DNA from: Acanthosoma haemorrhoidale
Taxonomy: Eukaryota; Arthropoda; Insecta; Hemiptera; Acanthosomatidae
Assembly: GCA_930367205.1 (NCBI GenBank)
Contig: OV884009.1
Coordinates: 90,541,189-90,605,188 of the forward strand
Direction: 5' to 3'
Length of the DNA: 64,000 bases
Part shown: piece after piece, positions 24,941 through 36,900 of the stretch
How the letters are laid out: each line of letters starts with the position of its first letter
Position numbering within the stretch: position 1 is the stretch's first letter
Position numbers and translations under genes: made by a program
The notes under the pieces: generated by a model
The model's database searches: none
What the model was told of the DNA's origin: nothing
Seen by the model: only the letters and a program-made list of their open reading frames with translations

Positions 24941-27900
24941 CTTTAAAAAACAACACAAAATTAAATTAAATATCATCTGAAAATATTGAAATTTAAATAA
25001 TGTGGTAGATTAATGGATCACATATAACAAATAATCAAAATAGCTTAATGTTTTTTTGAAAAGATAATTTATTTTCATTAACAAATGTACTATATCAGCC
25101 TACAACCACAAGTAGACATTAGTTGATGCATGAAATTATATTAACATAAAAAAAAAAATTGTATCTAGTAGTATATTTACTCCATTTGACTAAATAGCAG
25201 GCAGCACGGCCTTAATACTAAACTCAATCATTCATATTTTACTGTAAGGCAAGAAATTTTTACTGTGATTGTATGAATCAATTTTAATTAATTTGTATCT
25301 TAATAAATAGAAATGATTCTTTAATATAATAAAATTTGATTAACTTCGTTGAGGACGTTTTCTGGGGTCTCAGTCAAAGTTCAATCAGTTTAGTGATGAG
25401 GGAAAATCAGTAGCCACTTAGATAAAGAAATAGGAAATCTAGTCTAGAAAACCAAAACAAAGTTTGAGAAGAAACAACTTAGTGTGTCTACTACTAGGTT
25501 CCTTACTGCTATATCCTAATTATGATGGCTTTAATATAATTCTAATTGCAAAATTTTTTTTGTGAAAATATAAATCAGGTTTATAGCTATATTTGAGGGG
25601 TGAATCTACCCCCTAAACTAAAGACAAAAAAAGAAAAGGGCTTAGCATCATGATTTTTATTAATTCATTAGCCATTTAATTCATTTTATTTTTCTTAAAA
25701 CCTGGAATATTGAAAATTACTATCTATTTATTATAAAATTTATATCTAACTTTATTTAGAAAAGTATTTTTCTACCGTCATTACTGATTGTGCATCATTT
25801 TTTTTTTCCTTCTCATGATGTTAATAAAATAATAATAAAAAGAGACACCTATATATTTTATTAACAGTATGAAAATAAAATTTCACAAAGGCTAATAGTC
25901 TCTAGTTAATTTAAAAGTTGCCAATTCAGATTTGATGATTGTGATGAGTTATTATCATGTTGTTTCATTTTCAGTCCAGACGATGCACAAATAAGAAACA
26001 TGAATGATCGTGTGATGTAAAGAAGACAAATAACAAAATATGGACACACATTTGGCATCTGTTAAAATTTATTTTCATACTATTGATAATAAAATAATTT
26101 TATTTTTAAAGAAATTAATTATCTTACTTGATAAATAGGTTGCTGCATCGAAGTGGTTGCATTATGGTGAGAAGTCATATCATTTATAAAAAGATATTGA
26201 GGATAAAGTCCACCAGGAGCCATGCCAGAATTTTGTGATCCTATGTTAAAGGGGGCTGGTGTCGCAGAGTGGAATCCTTGCTTTTCATAAGAATAAAACT
26301 ATGACAGAATATTGAAAGGCTAATTAGGGGGGGGAAACAAACTAACAGCAGCTAAAGTTGCTCATGGGAAGGAAAATGTATTTTGTAAATGTTAAATGAA
26401 AACATTTATGATTATTGATTCTATTATATAACATAAAATTTAAACTTAATTTTTAATATCTTAATAAGTTAGGATAATATTGATAAAATTGAGCACAGTA
26501 AAGATATTATCTTGATCTTTAAAAATATATTATACGACATTTTTGATATAGCGAGATTTAGATATAGCTCCCACAAAAACAAAATATTTCTTGTTTAAGT
26601 AGAAAACCACAAGGAATTAGCAATTTACTTTTTAAACCACAAACCACCATTGGTTTAGACCTATCTATCAATTGTATTATTCTTCCCCCCCCCAACCCAC
26701 TTCTTACTTGCTTTCAAGCTTCCTCAAGTCACGCCCCCCAGAAGTGAACATAGAATCGATATTGATTTTACATATAAATAAATTAGCAGAAAATTATACC
26801 TCTTTGGAGCTTGAAGGCATGGAAGAAACTAATGCTTGTTTCTGGTGGTGTTGATCACTACTATTGTAAGTGTGATAGGGACTTGTGTACGAGGGCATAG
26901 GCAGACCAGGCGTTCCATAGACACTTTGGCTACCTGAACCATACTGTTGACTTCCAATGTCCTGATCACAACAAAAGAACACTAGTTTTTAAACAAGTGT
27001 AGCAATGTTAATTTACAAAAGATGGGTACATAAGAATAAATTTAAAAAAAAAAAAAGTTATATTATTTTGCACTTCAATAGCATCCAGCTTTCTTTCATT
27101 GTTATCAAGGGGGATGCTGACAGATACAGTATTTCAAAACGTTAATTTATCGTCTGCAAACTATCTAGCCTATCGTGTCTAAATTAGGCTATGTATGCCT
27201 CATTCTACCTTTGGCGCAAATTAGTTTTTTTATCACAGTTGTAGCAATATTGATTAGGAAGAGATAACCCATTGAGAGACTCAGAATCTAAACAAAACTT
27301 AATATTATACGACATTTTTGATATAGCAAGATTTAGATATAGCTCCCACAAAAACAGAATATTTCTTGTTTAAGTAGAAAACCACAAGGAATTAGCAATT
27401 TACTGCTTCAATGAAAGACCATGAAGAACATGAGAAATCGTAAGCGGAAATTACGTAAAGAAGGAATACATTCAATACAAGACCTTACTGACTGTTTAAA
27501 CAATAATTCTAAATAAAAAAAATTAATTTTGGGTCCAGTAGGCAGAGGATGAATAATTTGCTTTTGTCATTACTACCTTAGCTTGCTGATTTCCTTGAGA
27601 TCTTCTACTCATAGCATTTGATCCATCCTTTAAAAAACAACACAAAATTAAATTAAATATCATCTGAAAATATTGAAATTTAAATAATGTGGTAGATTAA
27701 TGGATCACATATAACAAATAATCAAAATAGCTTAATGTTTTTTTGAAAAGATAATTTATTTTCATTAACAAATGTTCTATATCAGCCTACAACCACAAGT
27801 AGACATTAGTTGATGCATGAAATTATATTAACATAAAAAAAAAAATTGTATCTAGTAGTATATTTACTCCATTTGACTAAATAGCAGGCAGCACGGCCTT

Positions 27901-30900
27901 AATACTAAACTCAATCATTCATATTTTACTGTAAGGCAAGAAATTTTTACTGTGATTGTATGAATCAATTTTAATTAATTTGTATCTTAATAAATAGAAA
28001 TGATTCTTTAATATAATAAAATTTGATTAACTTCGTTGAGGACGTTTTCTGGGGTCTCAGTCAAAGTTCAATCAGTTTAGTGATGAGGGAAAATCAGTAG
28101 CCACTTAGATAAAGAAATAGGAAATCTAGTCTAGAAAACCAAAACAAAGTTTGAGAAGAAACAACTTAGTGTGTCTACTACTAGGTTCCTTACTGCTATA
28201 TCCTAATTATGATGGCTTTAATATAATTCTAATTGCAAAATTTTTTTTGTGAAAATATAAATCAGGTTTATAGCTATATTTGAGGGGTGAATCTACCCCC
28301 TAAACTAAAGACAAAAAAAGAAAAGGGCTTAGCATCATGATTTTTATTAATTCATTAGCCATTTAATTCATTTTATTTTTCTTAAAACCTGGAATATTGA
28401 AAATTACTATCTATTTATTATAAAATTTATATCTAACTTTATTTAGAAAAGTATTTTTCTACCGTCATTACTGATTGTGCATCATTTTTTTTTTCCTTCT
28501 CATGATGTTAATAAAATAATAATAAAAAGAGACACCTATATATTTTATTAACAGTATGAAAATAAAATTTCACAAAGGCTAATAGTCTCTAGTTAATTTA
28601 AAAGTTGCCAATTCAGATTTGATGATTGTGATGAGTTATTATCATGTTGTTTCATTTTCAGTCCAGACGATGCACAAATAAGAAACATGAATGATCGTGT
28701 GATGTAAAGAAGACAAATAACAAAATATGGACACACATTTGGCATCTGTTAAAATTTATTTTCATACTATTGATAATAAAATAATTTTATTTTTAAAGAA
28801 ATTAATTATCTTACTTGATAAATAGGTTGCTGCATCGAAGTGGTTGCATTATGGTGAGAAGTCATATCATTTATAAAAAGATATTGAGGATAAAGTCCAC
28901 CAGGAGCCATGCCAGAATTTTGTGATCCTATGTTAAAGGGGGCTGGTGTCGCAGAGTGGAATCCTTGCTTTTCATAAGAATAAAACTATGACAGAATATT
29001 GAAAGGCTAATTAGGGGGGGGGAAACAAACTAACAGCAGCTAAAGTTGCTCATGGGAAGGAAAATGTATTTTGTAAATGTTAAATGAAAACATTTATGAT
29101 TATTGATTCTATTATATAACATAAAATTTAAACTTAATTTTTAATATCTTAATAAGTTAGGATAATATTGATAAAATTGAGCACAGTAAAGATATTATCT
29201 TGATCTTTAAAAATATATTATACGACATTTTTGATATAGCGAGATTTAGATATAGCTCCCACAAAAACAAAATATTTCTTGTTTAAGTAGAAAACCACAA
29301 GGAATTAGCAATTTACTTTTTAAACCACAAACCACCATTGGTTTAGACCTATCTATCAATTGTATTATTCTTCCCCCCCCCCAACCCACTTCTTACTTGC
29401 TTTCAAGCTTCCTCAAGTCACGCCCCCCAGAAGTGAACATAGAATCGATATTGATTTTACATATAAATAAATTAGCAGAAAATTATACCTCTTTGGAGCT
29501 TGAAGGCATGGAAGAAACTAATGCTTGTTTCTGGTGGTGTTGATCACTACTATTGTAAGTGTGATAGGGACTTGTGTACGAGGGCATAGGCAGACCAGGC
29601 GTTCCATAGACACTTTGGCTACCTGAACCATACTGTTGACTTCCAATGTCCTGATCACAACAAAAGAACACTAGTTTTTAAACAAGTGTAGCAATGTTAA
29701 TTAACAAAAGATGGGTACAGAAGAATAAATTAAAAAAAAAAAAAGTTATATTATTTTGCACTTCAATAGCATCCAGCTTTCTTTCATTGTTATCAAGGGG
29801 GATGCTGACAGATACAGTATTTCAAAACGTTAATTTATCGTCTGCAAACTATCTAGCCTATCGTGTCTAAATTAGGCTATGTATGCCTCATTCTACCTTT
29901 GGCGCAAATTAGTTTTTTTATCACAGTTGTAGCAATATTGATTAGGAAGAGATAACCCATTGAGAGACTCAGAATCTAAACAAAACTTAATATTATACGA
30001 CATTTTTGATATAGCAAGATTTAGATATAGCTCCCACAAAAACAGAATATTTCTTGTTTAAGTAGAAAACCACAAGGAATTAGCAATTTACTGCTTCAAT
30101 GAAAGACCATGAAGAACATGAGAAATCGTAAGCGGAAATTACGTAAAGAAGGAATACATTCAATACAAGACCTTACTGACTGTTTAAACAATAATTCTAA
30201 ATAAAAAAAATTAATTTTGGGTCCAGTAGGCAGAGGATGAATAATTTGCTTTTGTCATTACTACCTTAGCTTGCTGATTTCCTTGAGATCTTCTACTCAT
30301 AGCATTTGATCCATCCTTTAAAAAACAACACAAAATTAAATTAAATATCATCTGAAAATATTGAAATTTAAATAATGTGGTAGATTAATGGATCACATAT
30401 AACAAATAATCAAAATAGCTTAATGTTTTTTTGAAAAGATAATTTATTTTCATTAACAAATGTACTATATCAGCCTACAACCACAAGTAGACATTAGTTG
30501 ATGCATGAAATTATATTAACATAAAAAAAAAAATTGTATCTAGTAGTATATTTACTCCATTTGACTAAATAGCAGGCAGCACGGCCTTAATACTAAACTC
30601 AATCATTCATATTTTACTGTAAGGCAAGAAATTTTTACTGTGATTGTATGAACCAATTTTAATTAATTTGTATCTTAATAAATAGAAATGATTCTTTAAT
30701 ATAATAAAATTTGATTAACTTCGTTGAGGACGTTTTCTGCGGTCTCAGTCAAAGTTCAATCAGTTTAGTGATGAGGGAAAATCAGTAGCCACTTAGGTAA
30801 AGAAATAGGAAATCTAGTCTAGAAAACCAAAACAAAGTTTGAGAAGAAACAACTTAGTGTGTCTACTACTAGGTTCCTTACTGCTATATCCTAATTATGA

Positions 30901-33900
30901 TGGCTTTAATATAATTCTAATTGCAAAATTTTTTTTGTGAAAATATAAATCAGGTTTATAGCTATATTTGAGGGGTGAATCTACCCCCTAAACTAAAGAC
31001 AAAAAAAGAAAAGGGCTTAGCATCATGATTTTTATTAATTCATTAGCCATTTAATTCATTTTATTTTTCTTAAAACCTGGAATATTGAAAATTACTATCT
31101 ATTTATTATAAAATTTATATCTAACTTTATTTAGAAAAGTATTTTTCTACCGTCATTACTGATTGTGCATCATTTTTTTTTCCTTCTCATGATGTTAATA
31201 AAATAATAATAAAAAGAGACACCTATATATTTTATTAACAGTATGAAAATAAAATTTCACAAAGGCTAATAGTCTCTAGTTAATTTAAAAGTTGCCAATT
31301 CAGATTTGATGATTGTGATGAGTTATTATCATGTTGTTTCATTTTCAGTCCAGACGATGCACAAATAAGAAACATGAATGATCGTGTGATGTAAAGAAGA
31401 CAAATAACAAAATATGGACACACATTTGGCATTTGTTAAAATTTATTTTCATACTATTGATAATAAAATAATTTTATTTTTAAAGAAATTAATTATCTTA
31501 CTTGATAAATAGGTTGCTGCATCGAAGTGGTTGCATTATGGTGAGAAGTCATATCATTTATAAAAAGATATTGAGGATAAAGTCCACCAGGAGCCATGCC
31601 AGAATTTTGTGATCCTATGTTAAAGGGGGCTGGTGTCGCAGAGTGGAATCCTTGCTTTTCATAAGAATAAAACTATGACAGAATATTGAAAGGCTAATTA
31701 GGGGGGGGAAACAAACTAACAGCAGCTAAAGTTGCTCATGGGAAGGAAAATGTATTTTGTAAATGTTAAATGAAAACATTTATGATTATTGATTCTATTA
31801 TATAACATAAAATTTAAACTTAATTTTTAATATCTTAATAAGTTAGGATAATATTGATAAAATTGAGCACAGTAAAGATATTATCTTGATCTTTAAAAAT
31901 ATATTATACGACATTTTTGATATAGCGAGATTTAGATATAGCTCCCACAAAAACAAAATATTTCTTGTTTAAGTAGAAAACCACAAGGAATTAGCAATTT
32001 ACTTTTTAAACCACAAACCACCATTGGTTTAGACCTATCTATCAATTGTATTATTCTTCCCCCCCCCAACCCACTTCTTACTTGCTTTCAAGCTTCCTCA
32101 AGTCACACCCCCCAGAAGTGAACATAGAATCGATATTGATTTTACATATAAATAAATTAGCAGAAAATTATACCTCTTTGGAGCTTGAAGGCATGGAAGA
32201 AACTAATGCTTGTTTCTGGTTGTGTTGAACACTACTATTGTAAGTGTGATAGGGACTTGTGTACGAGGGCATAGGCAGACCAGGCGTTCCATAGACACTT
32301 TGGCTACCTGAACCATACTGTTGACTCCCAATGTCCTGATAACAACAAAAGAACACTAGTTTTTAAACAAGTGTAGCAATGTTAATTTACAAAAGATGGG
32401 TACATAAGAATAAATTTAAAAAAAAAAAAAGTTATATTATTTCGCACTTCAATAGCATCCAGCTTTCTTTCATTGTTATCAAGGCGGATGCTGACATATA
32501 CAGTGTTTCAAAACGTTAATTTATCGTCTGCAAACTATCTAGCCTATCGTGTCTAAACTAGGCTATGTATGCCTTATTCTACCTTTGGCGCAAATTAGTT
32601 TTTTTTATCACAGTTGTAGCAATATTGATTAGGAAGAGATAACCCATTGAGAGACTCAGAATCTAAACAAAACTTAATATTATACGACATTTTTGATATA
32701 GCAAGATTTAGATATAGCTCCCACAAAAACAAAATATTTCTTGTTTAAGTAGAAAACCACAAGGAATTAGCAATTTACTTTTTAAACCACAAACCACCAT
32801 TGGTTTAGACCTATCTATCAATTGTATTATTCTTCCCCCCCCCCCCAACCCACTTCTTACTTGCTTTCAAGCTTCCTCAAGTCACACCCCCCAGAAGTGA
32901 ACATAGAATCGATATTGATTTTACATATAAATAAATTAGCAGAAAATTATACCTCTTTGGAGCTTGAAGGCATGGAAGAAACTAATGCTTGTTTCTGGTT
33001 GTGTTGAACACTACTATTGTAAGTGTGATAGGGACTTGTGTACGAGGGCATAGGCAGACCAGGCGTTCCATAGACACTTTGGCTACCTGAACCATACTGT
33101 TGACTCCCAATGTCCTGATAACAACAAAAGAACACTAGTTTTTAAACAAGTGTAGCAATGTTAATTTACAAAAGATGGGTACATAAGAATAAATTTAAAA
33201 AAAAAAAAAGTTATATTATTTCGCACTTCAATAGCATCCAGCTTTCTTTCATTGTTATCAAGGCGGATGCTGACATATACAGTGTTTCAAAACGTTAATT
33301 TATCGTCTGCAAACTATCTAGCCTATCGTGTCTAAACTAGGCTATGTATGCCTTATTCTACCTTTGGCGCAAATTAGTTTTTTTTATCACAGTTGTAGCA
33401 ATATTGATTAGGAAGAGATAACCCATTGAGAGACTCAGAATCTAAACAAAACTTAATATTATACGACATTTTTGATATAGCAAGATTTAGATATAGCTCC
33501 CACAAAAACAAAATATTTCTTGTTTAAGTAGAAAACCACAAGGAATTAGCAATTTACTTTTTAAACCACAAACCACCATTGGTTTAGACCTATCTATCAA
33601 TTGTATTATTCTTCCCCCCCCCCCCCCAACCCACTTCTTACTTGCTTTCAAGCTTCCTCAAGTCACATCCCCCAGAAGTGAACATAGAATCGATATTGAT
33701 TTTACATATAAATAAATTAGCAGAAAATTATACCTCTTTGGAGCTTGAAGGCATGGAAGAAACTAATGCTTGTTTCTGGTGGTGTTGATCACTACTATTG
33801 TAAGTGTGATAGGGACTTGTGTACGAGGGCATAGGCAGACCAGGCGTTCCATAGACACTTTGGCTACCTGAACCATACTGTTGACTTCCAATGTCCTGAT

Positions 33901-36900
33901 CACAACAAAAGAACACTAGTTTTTAAACAAGTGTAGCAATGTTAATTAACAAAAGATGGGTACAGAAGAATAAATTAAAAAAAAAAAAAGTTATATTATT
34001 TTGCACTTCAATAGCATCCAGCTTTCTTTCATTGTTATCAAGGGGGATGCTGACAGATACAGTATTTCAAAACATTAATTTATCGTCTGCAAACTATCTA
34101 GCCTATCGTGTCTAAATTAGGCTATGTATGCCTCATTCTACCTTTGGCGCAAATTAGTTTTTTTATCACAGTTGTAGCAATATTGATTAGGAAGAGATAA
34201 CCCATTGAGAGACTCAGAATCTAAACAAAACTTAATATTATACGACATTTTTGATATAGCAAGATTTAGATATAGCTCCCACAAAAACAGAATATTTCTT
34301 GTTTAAGTAGAAAACCACAAGGAATTAGCAATTTACTGCTTCAATGAAAGACCATGAAGAACATGAGAAATCGTAAGCGGAAATTACGTAAAGAAGGAAT
34401 ACATTCAATACAAGACCTTACTGACTGTTTAAACAATAATTCTAAATAAAAAAAATTAATTTTGGGTCCAGTAGGCAGAGGATGAATAATTTGCTTTTGT
34501 CATTACTACCTTAGCTTGCTGATTTCCTTGAGATCTTCTACTCATAGCATTTGATCCATCCTTTAAAAAACAACACAAAATTAAATTAAATATCATCTGA
34601 AAATATTGAAATTTAAATAATGTGGTAGATTAATGGATCACATATAACAAATAATCAAAATAGCTTAATGTTTTTTTGAAAAGATAATTTATTTTCATTA
34701 ACAAATGTACTATATCAGCCTACAACCACAAGTAGACATTAGTTGATGCATGAAATTATATTAACATAAAAAAAAAAATTGTATCTAGTAGTATATTTAC
34801 TCCATTTGACTAAATAGCAGGCAGCACGGCCTTAATACTAAACTCAATCATTCATATTTTACTGTAAGGCAAGAAATTTTTACTGTGATTGTATGAACCA
34901 ATTTTAATTAATTTGTATCTTAATAAATAGAAATGATTCTTTAATATAATAAAATTTGATTAACTTCGTTGAGGACGTTTTCTGCGGTCTCAGTCAAAGT
35001 TCAATCAGTTTAGTGATGAGGGAAAATCAGTAGCCACTTAGGTAAAGAAATAGGAAATCTAGTCTAGAAAACCAAAACAAAGTTTGAGAAGAAACAACTT
35101 AGTGTGTCTACTACTAGGTTCCTTACTGCTATATCCTAATTATGATGGCTTTAATATAATTCTAATTGCAAAATTTTTTTTGTGAAAATATAAATCAGGT
35201 TTATAGCTATATTTGAGGGGTGAATCTACCCCCTAAACTAAAGACAAAAAAAGAAAAGGGCTTAGCATCATGATTTTTATTAATTCATTAGCCATTTAAT
35301 TCATTTTATTTTTCTTAAAACCTGGAATATTGAAAATTACTATCTATTTATTATAAAATTTATATCTAACTTTATTTAGAAAAGTATTTTTCTACCGTCA
35401 TTACTGATTGTGCATCATTTTTTTTTCCTTCTCATGATGTTAATAAAATAATAATAAAAAGAGACACCTATATATTTTATTAACAGTATGAAAATAAAAT
35501 TTCACAAAGGCTAATAGTCTCTAGTTAATTTAAAAGTTGCCAATTCAGATTTGATGATTGTGATGAGTTATTATCATGTTGTTTCATTTTCAGTCCAGAC
35601 GATGCACAAATAAGAAACATGAATGATCGTGTGATGTAAAGAAGACAAATAACAAAATATGGACACACATTTGGCATTTGTTAAAATTTATTTTCATACT
35701 ATTGATAATAAAATAATTTTATTTTTAAAGAAATTAATTATCTTACTTGATAAATAGGTTGCTGCATCGAAGTGGTTGCATTATGGTGAGAAGTCATATC
35801 ATTTATAAAAAGATATTGAGGATAAAGTCCACCAGGAGCCATGCCAGAATTTTGTGATCCTATGTTAAAGGGGGCTGGTGTCGCAGAGTGGAATCCTTGC
35901 TTTTCATAAGAATAAAACTATGACAGAATATTGAAAGGCTAATTAGGGGGGGGAAACAAACTAACAGCAGCTAAAGTTGCTCATGGGAAGGAAAATGTAT
36001 TTTGTAAATGTTAAATGAAAACATTTATGATTATTGATTCTATTATATAACATAAAATTTAAACTTAATTTTTAATATCTTAATAAGTTAGGATAATATT
36101 GATAAAATTGAGCACAGTAAAGATATTATCTTGATCTTTAAAAATATATTATACGACATTTTTGATATAGCGAGATTTAGATATAGCTCCCACAAAAACA
36201 AAATATTTCTTGTTTAAGTAGAAAACCACAAGGAATTAGCAATTTACTTTTTAAACCACAAACCACCATTGGTTTAGACCTATCTATCAATTGTATTATT
36301 CTTCCCCCCCCCAACCCACTTCTTACTTGCTTTCAAGCTTCCTCAAGTCACACCCCCCAGAAGTGAACATAGAATCGATATTGATTTTACATATAAATAA
36401 ATTAGCAGAAAATTATACCTCTTTGGAGCTTGAAGGCATGGAAGAAACTAATGCTTGTTTCTGGTTGTGTTGAACACTACTATTGTAAGTGTGATAGGGA
36501 CTTGTGTACGAGGGCATAGGCAGACCAGGCGTTCCATAGACACTTTGGCTACCTGAACCATACTGTTGACTCCCAATGTCCTGATAACAACAAAAGAACA
36601 CTAGTTTTTAAACAAGTGTAGCAATGTTAATTTACAAAAGATGGGTACATAAGAATAAATTTAAAAAAAAAAAAAGTTATATTATTTCGCACTTCAATAG
36701 CATCCAGCTTTCTTTCATTGTTATCAAGGCGGATGCTGACATATACAGTGTTTCAAAACGTTAATTTATCGTCTGCAAACTATCTAGCCTATCGTGTCTA
36801 AACTAGGCTATGTATGCCTTATTCTACCTTTGGCGCAAATTAGTTTTTTTTATCACAGTTGTAGCAATATTGATTAGGAAGAGATAACCCATTGAGAGAC

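Larger units (their letters stand above)
24801..27487 (-). repeat. lig: lig 3' array, block 1 (most distal; native 3' flank)
   Basis: In order of transcription it holds the 162-bp exon (26800-26961), the 171-bp exon (26128-26298) and the terminal exon (24836-24940). Its left edge CTGACTGTTTAAACAAT at 24801 marks where the array meets unique DNA. This is the only block whose terminal exon is followed by non-repeated 3' sequence. Confidence 0.9.
27488..30175 (-). repeat. lig: lig 3' array, block 2
   Basis: This block repeats block 1 at about 2688 bp: terminal exon 27523-27627, 171-bp exon 28815-28985, 162-bp exon 29489-29650 (class A). The right part (about 30093-30175) ends with an ~85-bp segment, TGCTTCAATGAAAGACC to AAGACCTTA, that occurs at each block junction but not at the left edge of block 1. 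Confidence 0.9.
30176..34420 (-). repeat. lig: lig 3' array, block 3 (three small units)
   Basis: Terminal exon 30211-30315, 171-bp exon 31502-31672, then three 162-bp exons at 32174-32335, 32953-33114 (both class B, VQHNQ) and 33734-33895 (class A). Length is 4245 bp. Diagnostic variants shared with block 4, such as GAACCAATTTT and TTTCTGCGGTC, separate these blocks from blocks 1 and 2. Confidence 0.9.

Noticed and set aside
26672..26854. Repeated + strand frame starting [10 protein letters not shown], seen in five places of the array
   Set aside because: It is the antisense of the poly-C tract, intron and part of the 162-bp exon. It recurs only because the unit is amplified and changes frame with poly-C length.
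26962..26982. Start codon and MFFCCDQ ahead of each 162-bp exon, as if each were a 62-residue gene
   Set aside because: These codons are intron: TTGTTGTGATCAG is the splice acceptor. The exon chain with matching phases and the family match of the neighbouring exons show that the unit is an internal exon.
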